This document shows positions 37,809 through 45,268 of a stretch of 45,268 bases of DNA, one piece after another; position 1 is the first letter of the stretch, and each line of letters starts with the position of its first letter. Both the position numbers and the translations under genes were made by a program. Under the pieces are notes generated by a model. The model saw only the letters and a list, made by a program, of their open reading frames with translations, ran no database searches and was not told where the DNA came from. The stretch lies in assembly GCA_028709385.1 (NCBI GenBank), contig JAQVXD010000019.1:1-45268 (forward strand), in the 5' to 3' direction. Source of the DNA: Fermentimonas sp. (GTDB lineage Bacteria > Bacteroidota > Bacteroidia > Bacteroidales > Dysgonomonadaceae).

Positions 37809-38342
37809 TTACATCTTTTTTAAAACTTTCTCAAAGGTGTTAAGATTTCGTGAAGTAAATGAGTTTTTAAGGTTCTTCCTTCCTAATATCTTACCGAAAT
37901 CTGAGAGGTGCGTATCTCCTTTGGGAACTCTCCAGTAGAAGTTATTAGCAATAATCTTCGCTTCTTCACCAGTAGCTTTTCCCGATTTCTCAAATTCCGA
38001 CATTAATGTTTTTTCAATTCCGTCAATACCCACGAAACCGTAAATATGAAAACCGGCATCCGCTTCAAAAGGGCACTGGTTAATAATGACTTCCACCTCA
38101 CTTTTATCTTTTAAAAACAAAAAAGCATCATAGTCAAAATGTTCCGACATTGCCCTTTCCAGCAACACCTTTAATTTGTCCCTGCTTTCCCCTGAAATAA
38201 AAAGGATATTCCCTGAAGCCAGAACAGACGAAACATTTTCCATTCCAGCCTTTTCAAATACAGAGCATACTTCTGCCATTTTCATATTAGTCCCTTTCAC
38301 GTTCACGCCACGCAGAAAGGCACAAAAACTATTTTTCTCCAT
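37809..38342 (-). CDS. DUF1697 domain protein
   Basis: This 177-residue cytoplasmic protein starts with the family signature CAFLRGVNVKGTNMKMAEV, followed by SSVLASGNILFISGE. These define DUF1697, a small alpha/beta family with unknown activity. Length matches. It stands alone on the minus strand after the second SusC/SusD pair, separated from it by 261 bases containing a terminator. Confidence 0.88.
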   Translation of the reverse strand: MEKNSFCAFLRGVNVKGTNMKMAEVCSVFEKAGMENVSSVLASGNILFISGESRDKLKVLLERAMSEHFDYDAFLFLKDKSEVEVIINQCPFEADAGFHIYGFVGIDGIEKTLMSEFEKSGKATGEEAKIIANNFYWRVPKGDTHLSDFGKILGRKNLKNSFTSRNLNTFEKVLKKM

Positions 38343-38520
38343 CTGTTGTTGATTTAAAATATAACATTATACTTTCCAAAATATCGTAAATCACATAATC
38401 TACAGAACCAAATTTATACTATCCGAACCAATATTCCATAACAAATATTAAAAAAAAAGCGCATATTCTTATAGGAGTTTGGTATTACCCTGACCGGGAA
38501 AATTTTATATGCTTTAAAAA

Positions 38521-38548
38521 AAGCAACCCCGCTTTAACGGAGTTGCTT
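38521..38548 (-). terminator. Rho-independent terminator after the second SusD gene
   Basis: The stem AAGCAAC (38521-38527) and GTTGCTT (38542-38548), with CCG/CGG inner pairs and one mismatch, is followed on the minus strand by seven T. It lies 56 bases after the SusD stop and closes the second SusC/SusD unit. Confidence 0.8.
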
Positions 38549-38603
38549 AAAATTATAATTAAGAAAATTATTTACAACACTTTATTAATTCAATCCCGGA
38601 TTA

Positions 38604-40331
38604 TTAATTCCATCCCGGATTTTGAGAGAGTTGCGGATTGAGTGATATCTGTCCCGAAGGAATCGGGTACCAGTAGTGTTTACTTTCATAAACACGATCC
38701 CTGTCTTTAGAGCCGTCAATATATGTACCAACCTTTGCAACACTATGATTATACGGATCGTTAACAATATTTGCACCGATAAGTACATCAGGATTCAGAT
38801 TTGAGTCAAGCTTATCCAGCTGATGCCATCTTATCATATCCCAGTATCTAGTCCAGTTGTCAAACATCAGTTCAGTTCTTCGCTCACGACGTATTTCCCA
38901 AATTAAATCACTCACTACCATGTCATTAGCAGGGTCAGTAAAACCTACATTCACGGTCAAAGCCGGTAGTCCTGCTCTGGTACGAAGCTTATTGACAGAA
39001 ATATCCAGATCATTCTGAGTTATATCACCAAGTTCGGCGCAAGCTTCTGCATACTGAAGATAAACAACAGACAACCAAAATATAGGTGCATGAGTAAAGT
39101 TATTGCTGGTCTGATTACGATACATATTATTTATGTTCTTATTATCATACTTCTGAACACCATAACCAGTAGAAGAAGTATTTGAAATTCCTGAACCAAA
39201 CCTTGTAAAACCTCTCCCTACATAACTCAATGCCGTATCAACAGTCTGAATCAACCTGTTGTCACGCACATCCAGCATATGTTTAATAGACATAACGGTA
39301 TCCGGTACAGTTTCACCTGCGACAACTTTCGTTCCCACATACATTTTTGCCTCATCAGTTTTATCATAAGATGTTAATGCCAGCGGCTTTCCGTCTTTAA
39401 AAAGATAAGATTCAAAAGCATCCTTGCTCATTCCGCTCATCTGAGTAGAAGAGCTGATATAAGCAATAAGTGAATGATGAAGAACATTCTGCTTATACTG
39501 TTTGTAAAAAATCATCTCAGGATTGCTTGACAGATCAGTTGAATTATAATTTCCCTGATAAGAACTGTTAAGTGTAAAACCTTTATTAATTAGGTATGAT
39601 GCAGCTGATTTGGTTTCGTTAAGGAAACGTGTTGACCCTGCAAGATCCGGAGCTTTTTGTCCGTCTGCTGCTTTTCTATACTTACGGAAAGTACCTTCAA
39701 AAAGAGTAATCTCAGCCTTCATGGCATATGCCACGTTTCTGTTAAGCGTAGTCTTTGAATTATTGTCATACATATTCTGAATGGCATAATTGAGATCATC
39801 TAGCACTTTATCCATAATCATATCGCGATCTTCACGCGCACCGTAAAGCACACCTTCATCCGTAATATCAAGAGGTTTTTCCACCCAGGGCACATCGCCA
39901 AAAGCACGTACCAGCATATAATACTGCCATGCTCTCATTAATCGCCCTACACCGGTCCAATGAGCCTTTGCCTCATCGCTCATATCCACCTTGTCTATGT
40001 TCTGCAGCAAAATATTTGCACGCCTTATTTCAATCCAGCCGCTGTTCCAATCACCGCTGCTTGCAGGAATATTCTGGAAAGTCCAGTTAGCAAAACTGTT
40101 GCCGGCCTGATCGTCCGACAAAGTCCTGAAATAAAAAAGTCCCGTTCCACCGGCATTACCATATCCCAGAAAATCCTGATAAAATGTATTAGCGTACCCT
40201 TCAACATTGCTTTCGCTGGTCCAAAAGTTCTCGTTTGTAAATGTATCCAGAGGCCCCTTTTCCAGAAAATCATTACAAGATCCCAGCAAGAAGGCTAAAG
40301 ACAGGATATATATTATTCTAAATTGTTTCAT
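38604..40331 (-). CDS. SusD/RagB family outer-membrane lipoprotein, second pair
   Basis: This 575-residue protein has the lipobox LGSC (Cys19) and the mature start NDFLEKGPLDTF, typical of SusD proteins. Internal TPR-like helices include WTGVGRLMRAWQYYMLVRAF and VVYLQYAEACAELGD. The C-terminal region contains LIWEIRRERRTELMFDNWTR and ends near YPIPSGQISLNPQLSQNPGW, the common SusD ending. It is 12 bases after the SusC stop. The ligand is unknown, and there are no enzyme genes nearby to hint at it. Confidence 0.95.
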   Translation of the reverse strand: MKQFRIIYILSLAFLLGSCNDFLEKGPLDTFTNENFWTSESNVEGYANTFYQDFLGYGNAGGTGLFYFRTLSDDQAGNSFANWTFQNIPASSGDWNSGWIEIRRANILLQNIDKVDMSDEAKAHWTGVGRLMRAWQYYMLVRAFGDVPWVEKPLDITDEGVLYGAREDRDMIMDKVLDDLNYAIQNMYDNNSKTTLNRNVAYAMKAEITLFEGTFRKYRKAADGQKAPDLAGSTRFLNETKSAASYLINKGFTLNSSYQGNYNSTDLSSNPEMIFYKQYKQNVLHHSLIAYISSSTQMSGMSKDAFESYLFKDGKPLALTSYDKTDEAKMYVGTKVVAGETVPDTVMSIKHMLDVRDNRLIQTVDTALSYVGRGFTRFGSGISNTSSTGYGVQKYDNKNINNMYRNQTSNNFTHAPIFWLSVVYLQYAEACAELGDITQNDLDISVNKLRTRAGLPALTVNVGFTDPANDMVVSDLIWEIRRERRTELMFDNWTRYWDMIRWHQLDKLDSNLNPDVLIGANIVNDPYNHSVAKVGTYIDGSKDRDRVYESKHYWYPIPSGQISLNPQLSQNPGWN

Positions 40332-40343
40332 ATGATTTAAATT

Positions 40344-43300
40344 TTAAAATGTAAGTTGTACTCCGACTGATACTGTACGTGACATAGGATCAACCCTTCC
40401 CCATGTTGCATTTGCCAGGCTGACACCTGTTTCTGCAGTATTTACTTCAGGGTCGATAGGAGCATTGCTCTTATTAATTAATTCCATAAGATTAACTGCA
40501 CTAAAGTAAACTCTTGCTCTTTGCATATAAATACGCTGAGCCACATCCTGCGGCAGTGTGTAACCCACAGTCAGATTCTTAAACCTCAGATAAGCCATAT
40601 TTACAACATACTTGGTCTGCGGATAGAAGTTATGATTTCCACGATCCAGAACAGCAAGTGTGCCAAATCCGGCGTTACCCGGAAACATTCTAGGGAAATC
40701 TGCATTTGGATCCGGATTTTCTTCTGTCCAGTAGTTAGTCTGATTTGCATAAATAGCATCAGCACCACGCATCATCGGCATAACAAAAGCACCTTGAGTC
40801 CATACAGACCTTTTCCCTATGCCCTGGAAGAACATATCCACATCAAAACCTTTGTATTCTGCACCAATCCTGAAACCATACTGGTATCGGGGAGTAAAGT
40901 TACCTATAACCTTTAGGTCGCCATAATCATCAGCTGTTCCTTCACCTGCATCAATAACTCCATCACCGTTACGGTCTACAAATTTAATATCGCCGGGACC
41001 GAAAACAAATGTACCCTGCTCAAGACCCGTCTGATCTGCGATACCGTTTTTAAATGAACCGTCTGCATTAAAATCATCAGCTGTAAAATAACGATCAGTT
41101 TCGAGTCCCCAGATATCTCCGTATCTCTTGCCGCTATAATTCTGATTCAGCAACATAGAAGGATTGTCCCACTTTGTAATATCGGTTATAAAATCTCCAA
41201 TATTGGCATTTGCATAAAGAGTAAGATCACTGTTAACCCTCCTTCGCCAGTCGATATTGAGCTCCCAACCTCTCGTTCTTAATGTACCTGCGTTAACTAA
41301 CGGAGCAGAAGCACCAAGAACCTGTGGCATTGTCTTTCCGGGAGCAAGCATATCTTTTGTGGTACGCTGATACCAGTCGAACACAATATTAAAATCATTA
41401 AACAGACCTAAATCAACACCTACGTCAATAGTCTCTATTCTTTCCCATTTAAGTGTTTCGGAAACCAGACTAGGCATATTGTAAGCTACAACTTTATTTC
41501 CGCCGGGTGTTAACCAATTTGTGTTTCCGTCAGAAATTTTTGTCATTGTAGGTATATACATATTATTCCCTACAGCCTGGTTACCAATTTCACCGTAAGA
41601 TGCTCTGAACTTAAGATTATTTATTGTATTCTTCAGTGGTTCAAAGAAAGCCTCTTCACTAATTCTATAACCCATTGAACCAGATTTAAAGAATGCCCAC
41701 CTGTCAGATGCAGGGAATCGTGAAGATCCATCATATCTTCCGTTAAGTTCCACCAGCAATTTACCCTGGTAATCATAATTAATACGTCCGAAATAACCGG
41801 CTGTAGCCCAGTGTGAATTAGATCCGGAAACGTATTGCGGACCTGTCGCAAGGTTAAACTCAGGCAGGTTATAGTCGAGCAGATCATCTCTTTCGGAATA
41901 GTGACTGAAATAGTTTCCGCTCTCGGCGTTACCTCCAAGCATTAAATTAAAATTATGAGCATCGGCCAATGAAAACTCATAATTTCCATACAGGTTAAAA
42001 GCATAAGATCTGTCCTGACTTGAACTCTGTTCAATCCATGAACTGCTTGTAAAATTAGTTGGTTCAGTTATTGCCCCACCCCATGAATTCCATCCTGACA
42101 GCGGAATATAAGCTGCTTTATAAGTATAATTGTTAATATTATAAGTATAATCAGTGTTAATTGTAAGTCCGTCAGCCAAAGTAGCCTTTGCAAAAGCCGT
42201 CATACGGGTAAAAGTATTATTATCAGTCCAGTCGCCGGCCTGCTTACGATAAGCAATATCATTACGCATATCAGTACCCTGATAAGTCCCGTAAGGTCCG
42301 AAGAAACTACCCCATCTCCACATATACTGGTAAGTGGTACGACGGGTTGCAGGTCCCACAAAATCCTTATTACTGAAGTTAAAACGGCCGCCAAGCTGCA
42401 GCCAGTCCTTAACATCACTTGTAACATTTAGCATAGCAGTCCATTTATCCATCTCTTCAGGGAAGAAGGTCATTACACCTTCATCATGGTTATACCCCAC
42501 TGACATATAATAAGATGTTTTTCCACTTGTACCCTGTACTGATAGATTATGACTTGCTGATGGTCTCCATTTACGGAACATAATATCAACAACGTCCCAA
42601 TCTGCAAAATACATACCTACACCATTATCATCCAGGATAAAATCTCCAAGAGGAACAGAAGGATTGGTTAGTGCATCCTTGTGTCCAAGAATCATTTCGC
42701 GGTAACCTGATTTCTTGCGGTTATGCTGATCTCTCCAAGCCCTTGCATAAGGAAGCATTTCATCAAGATACATACCAAAAAGTTCATTTGCCAGACCCGC
42801 GCGTCCGTTTGCTGCGATTAGAGCCTCAAGCTGAGTTGGCACATCGGGATAATCAGGCAGAATAGATGGAGTATCCCAGGCAAAATTATTAGTATAATTA
42901 ACTGAAAGCCGATCGACATTTTTAGCCGATTTAGTGGTAATAAGTATAACACCAAATGCAGCCCTTGTACCGTATATAGAAGTAGAAGCCGCATCTTTAA
43001 GTATAGAAATATTCTCGATGTCCTGTGTATTAATCAGTGACAGGTCGTCCATCGGAACCCCGTCCACCACAATTAGCGGGTTACTGGTAGCATTATTACT
43101 TAAAGTACCCAAACCACGAATAGAGATAGAGGGTTGTGCGCCTAACCTTCCACTGCTGCTTATTACAGAAAGTCCCGGCACAGCACCCTGCAGTGCTTTC
43201 CCGACATCCGAATAAGGGCGGGCTTCGAGTGTTTTTGAAACATCAACCGTAGATACTGCACCTGTAAGATTTTCTCTGCGTTGAGTTCCGTAACCTACCA

Positions 43301-43604
43301 CCACAATTTCATCAAGCAATTCAGTATCAGCTTGAAGTACAATCCTCATATTTTGACTGACAGGAAGCTCCTTAGGAATCATTCCAACATAAGTAACTAC
43401 AACTGTTGCATTATCAGGAGCAGTCAGAAAAAAGTTACCGTCAACATCAGTTACTGTCCCCTGTGTTGTACCTTTCACTAAAATTGATGCACCTATTACA
43501 GGTTCACCAGTTTCATCAACCACAATTCCGGTATAACCGGTTTGTGCGTAAATTGTACATATTGCAAATAGCAATAAGACAAACAAATTGATTTTTTTTC
43601 TCAT
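40344..43604 (-). CDS. SusC/RagA family TonB-dependent transporter, second pair
   Basis: This 1086-residue protein has a signal peptide ending near YAQ (about 21), a carboxypeptidase-regulatory-like domain (YTGIVVDETGEPVIGASI), the plug with DEIVVVGYGTQRRENLTGAV (about 95-114) and ASTSIYGTRAAFGVILITT, and a barrel ending in RTVSVGVQLTF. It imports a bulky nutrient using TonB and pairs with the SusD gene 12 bases downstream. A good promoter lies about 90 bases upstream. Immediately upstream of that is insertion-sequence debris, so any former upstream partner genes may have been displaced. Confidence 0.95.
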   Translation of the reverse strand: MRKKINLFVLLLFAICTIYAQTGYTGIVVDETGEPVIGASILVKGTTQGTVTDVDGNFFLTAPDNATVVVTYVGMIPKELPVSQNMRIVLQADTELLDEIVVVGYGTQRRENLTGAVSTVDVSKTLEARPYSDVGKALQGAVPGLSVISSSGRLGAQPSISIRGLGTLSNNATSNPLIVVDGVPMDDLSLINTQDIENISILKDAASTSIYGTRAAFGVILITTKSAKNVDRLSVNYTNNFAWDTPSILPDYPDVPTQLEALIAANGRAGLANELFGMYLDEMLPYARAWRDQHNRKKSGYREMILGHKDALTNPSVPLGDFILDDNGVGMYFADWDVVDIMFRKWRPSASHNLSVQGTSGKTSYYMSVGYNHDEGVMTFFPEEMDKWTAMLNVTSDVKDWLQLGGRFNFSNKDFVGPATRRTTYQYMWRWGSFFGPYGTYQGTDMRNDIAYRKQAGDWTDNNTFTRMTAFAKATLADGLTINTDYTYNINNYTYKAAYIPLSGWNSWGGAITEPTNFTSSSWIEQSSSQDRSYAFNLYGNYEFSLADAHNFNLMLGGNAESGNYFSHYSERDDLLDYNLPEFNLATGPQYVSGSNSHWATAGYFGRINYDYQGKLLVELNGRYDGSSRFPASDRWAFFKSGSMGYRISEEAFFEPLKNTINNLKFRASYGEIGNQAVGNNMYIPTMTKISDGNTNWLTPGGNKVVAYNMPSLVSETLKWERIETIDVGVDLGLFNDFNIVFDWYQRTTKDMLAPGKTMPQVLGASAPLVNAGTLRTRGWELNIDWRRRVNSDLTLYANANIGDFITDITKWDNPSMLLNQNYSGKRYGDIWGLETDRYFTADDFNADGSFKNGIADQTGLEQGTFVFGPGDIKFVDRNGDGVIDAGEGTADDYGDLKVIGNFTPRYQYGFRIGAEYKGFDVDMFFQGIGKRSVWTQGAFVMPMMRGADAIYANQTNYWTEENPDPNADFPRMFPGNAGFGTLAVLDRGNHNFYPQTKYVVNMAYLRFKNLTVGYTLPQDVAQRIYMQRARVYFSAVNLMELINKSNAPIDPEVNTAETGVSLANATWGRVDPMSRTVSVGVQLTF

Positions 43605-43690
43605 ATAATAGAAAAGTTAATAAATTAATACTGCATTCATAATGTTTAGAATATATTAGTGGTTTCCGCCATTATTTAAGTTTAATATTA

Positions 43691-43721
43691 CAAATATATA
43701 TGTACATTTTACAATTAACAA
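43691..43721 (-). promoter_or_regulatory. -33/-7 promoter for the second SusC/SusD pair
   Basis: The minus strand shows TTG (complement at 43719-43721), a 20-base spacer and TATATTTG (complement at 43691-43698), fitting the Bacteroidota primary-sigma consensus. Start near 43685 gives a leader of about 80 bases. Insertion-sequence debris begins about 80 bases further upstream. Confidence 0.6.
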
Positions 43722-43801
43722 GATTACACAAGATAAATTTGACTTATTATAGTTAAATTTGGCTAATTTAACATATATGTAAAATATATACGCCTAATAA
43801 G

Positions 43802-43824
43802 GGGCTGTTCCAAAGGGCTGTTCC
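43802..43824. repeat. Direct repeat GGGCTGTTCC, possible insertion-sequence end
   Basis: GGGCTGTTCC occurs at 43802-43811 and again at 43815-43824, separated by AAA. The G-rich 'GGGGCTGTTCC' look is typical of terminal inverted repeats of several IS families. It would fit the outer end of the ISL3 remnant whose C-terminal codons lie at 43940-44026. Confidence 0.45.
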
Positions 43825-43939
43825 TTTTTAATTTATTATGGTACGGCTTTATGATTGTATTTATAAATCCAAGAGAAACTTTTAAAATTTATCCCTATGT
43901 AACAAGAAATTAGAAATGGTTCTTCGTCACTTTTGGTGG

Positions 43940-44026
43940 TTATCCCCATTTAGATAGAATTACTTTTTTTCTAAGTAAATCAAAGCTTGCTCTTCCGTAC
44001 TTCTGCTTCTTTATATTTTTTAGTTG
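43940..44026 (-). pseudogene. C-terminal fragment of an ISL3-family transposase
   Basis: The 28 codons before the stop at 43940-43942 read QLKNIKKQKYGRASF, then DLLRKKVILSKWG. This resembles the conserved 'LKxIKRQMYGRASFxLLR' tail of ISL3-family transposases. The frame runs on only a few codons past 44026 before a stop, so the rest is missing. It lies on the opposite strand to the truncated transposase at 44244 and therefore comes from a rearranged or second copy. Confidence 0.55.
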
Positions 44027-44186
44027 TCTCGTCCTGAAATAGCGGGTTCTTCTTTAATTTAGTTGAAAACATTTATCTCTCCTTCTGTGGTTAATTATTT
44101 ATTTACAGGACATATTATGATTGTTGAAAGATTATAATCAAACATCAATTAAGTGCCTAATAATCAACAAAATAAGCGCCAAAATA

Positions 44187-44260
44187 ATAGGATATTCGAC
44201 TGATTTTCAGTAACTTTATATCGCTAAACGTAAAGTTAAAATCATGTCAGAATATCCTAT
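44187..44260 (+). promoter_or_regulatory. Inverted repeat bracketing the transposase start codon
   Basis: ATAGGATATTC (44187-44197, followed by GAC and TGA) and TCA plus GAATATCCTAT (44247-44260) form 11 perfect plus 3 additional pairs with a GAC bulge. The right arm covers codons 2-6, just after the ATG at 44244. In an RNA begun upstream of 44187 the stem would fold over the start region and could block translation. This type of read-through protection is known for other insertion sequences such as IS10, but is inferred here. Confidence 0.5.
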
Positions 44261-45173
44261 CGGTAATAAAATTACAACAAAAAAATTAAAATCTGAGTCG
44301 GTCCCTTATTTAAAATATCATGAAAGTTTTGATATATCCAACTTATACACGTCATCTGGATTATACGTAGAAAACGTAGATCATTTTGAGAACACACTCC
44401 ATTTTTATTGTAAATCCTCAGACACTACTGGTGTTTGCCCATATTGTAGATATAAAAGCAGGCAAGTACATAGTCGTTATCAAAGGTGTGTTAATGATCT
44501 TTCTATTTTAGGTAAGGTAGTCAAGTTGACGTTGGAAGTAAGAAAGTTCTTTTGTAAAAACTCCAATTGTTCTAAAAAGACATTTGCCGAACAACCAGGC
44601 AATGAGGTATTTCGTTATCGTCGTCGTACCCGCAGATGCGAAACAGCTGTAATACGACAGGGATTATCAGTGTCTTCAGGAATGGCGAGCAGACTTTTAT
44701 CTTTAAGTGGCATTGTTTTGAGCCGATCAACAATCTTAAGAGACCTGCACCGTTTACGACCCTCAACTTATGAAGATGTTGAAGAAATAGGTATTGATGA
44801 CTGGGCTTGGCGTAAAGGAATATCGTACGGAACCATCGTAATTGATTTACGCCGCAAGTGCCCTATAGATCTATTAGGCAAAAGAGAAGAAAGTAGCTTT
44901 CGCTCATGGATGGAGAATCATAACGAGGTCAGTTTGGTTAGTCGTGACCGTTCCACCGCATACAGCTCTGCCATTGGGTCAATCGATCGCCCTATAACTG
45001 AGATTGCAGATAAGTTTCATCTTATCAAAAAAATGTCAGATCGTTTTACCAAACTCATTGGCGAGCATTATTCGGACTATCGTAATGCGATTAGGGAGAG
45101 CCAAGCCGTTAAGGAAGAGATAATGTATAATGAGCTCGAAAGTTGGATAAAACGGTTTGATTTGTGCCAGTGA
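44244..45173 (+). pseudogene. ISL3-family transposase, truncated C-terminally by another insertion
   Basis: The 309 codons hold an N-terminal zinc-finger pair (Cys65, Cys68, Cys104, Cys109), a helix-turn-helix region (about 138-168) and the DDE start GIDDWAWRKG (Asp185). The second catalytic Asp235 is in SRDRSTAY, and ADKFHLIKK follows at about 255-263. The final catalytic Glu and about 100-200 C-terminal residues are missing. After roughly residue 304 the frame runs into the terminal repeats of an IS21-like element and stops (FDLCQ). Transposition activity is therefore not expected from this copy. Confidence 0.82.
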
Positions 45174-45268
45174 TTTCGGTCTATGTGTGCCACCTTTTTC
45201 GGTTCAAACCGTGCCACTTTTTACGGTTCGATTTGTGCCACTTTGAAAAGATCAAGTTATCTTGTCCC
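45163..45268. mobile_element. Terminal repeats of an IS21-like insertion sequence, continuing past window end
   Basis: Four direct repeats of GTGCCA(C/G)NTTTTNCGGTT type start at 45164, 45187, 45211 and 45235 (spacing about 23-24 bases), beginning with TGTGCCAG at 45163. Multiple transposase-binding repeats near a TG-starting end are a hallmark of IS21-family elements. It interrupts the ISL3 transposase. The element body lies beyond base 45268. Family assignment is from the end structure only. Confidence 0.6.

Larger units (their letters stand above)
43605..44243. other. 639-base region holding the SusC promoter and insertion-sequence debris
   Basis: From left to right it has the SusC promoter (43691-43721), a 13-base-period direct repeat resembling an IS end (43802-43824), a stretch without recognisable content, and an ISL3 C-terminal fragment (43940-44026). 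An unidentified segment with TTTAGTTG repeated at 44019-44026 and 44058-44065 follows, then the transposase leader with the left arm of an inverted repeat (44187-44203). Confidence 0.5.

Noticed and set aside
45163-45268. Interpretation of the four spaced GTGCCA repeats as a CRISPR array
   Set aside because: Repeats are short, degenerate and without unique spacers of regular length; they fit IS21-type terminal repeats.

Overview
The window reads as chromosomal DNA of a Bacteroidota member, most likely order Bacteroidales. The sequence shows two SusC/SusD pairs, BACON and DUF4230 proteins, lipoprotein signals ending in Ser/Gly-Cys, mostly SD-poor starts, and -7 boxes of the TAnnTTTG type (for example TATCTTTG). 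A Dysgonomonadaceae-type genus is my guess only. The sequence is AT-rich, and no rRNA, tRNA or CRISPR array was seen.

Left part (1-11976, all minus strand): one polysaccharide-utilization locus, transcribed right to left. It runs IPT/TIG-NHL lipoprotein, SusC, SusD, DUF4973-type lipoprotein, glutaminase-A-like lipoprotein with an inserted jelly-roll domain, and a GH127/DUF1680 beta-L-arabinofuranosidase-like enzyme cut by the window edge. RNA hairpins sit between the last three genes and may tune enzyme against transporter levels. No regulator gene is visible.

Middle housekeeping block (12418-28223, minus strand): an acidic DUF349-repeat protein; the yceD(DUF177)-rpmF-fabH-era-der cluster (ribosomal protein, fatty acid initiation, two ribosome-assembly GTPases) with a clear terminator between rpmF and fabH; a NahK-like sugar kinase; a CBM9-like protein with a good promoter; a two-gene unit of an Oar-like TonB-dependent transporter and a BACON/OB-fold lipoprotein; and groES-groEL.

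Plus-strand block (28547-36371): DUF2007 protein, AI-2E family permease, a metal-chelate/cobalamin-type binding lipoprotein and a FecCD/BtuC permease (no ATPase gene follows), clpC preceded by a near-consensus sigma-54 promoter, a FrnE-like DsbA protein and a GNAT acetyltransferase.

Right part (36360-45268): a two-gene membrane/DUF4230 operon, a small decayed coding remnant, a DUF1697 protein, and a second SusC/SusD pair without enzymes in view. A cluster of insertion-sequence debris follows. It contains an ISL3-type transposase N-terminal part cut off by the terminal repeats of an IS21-like element, and an inverted ISL3 C-terminal fragment upstream of it.

The observations most worth a second look are the sigma-54 promoter at clpC, the nested hairpin inside the first locus, the inverted repeat around the transposase start, and the glutaminase-like/GH127 gene pairing. 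I saw no convincing wholly new defence or mobile system.
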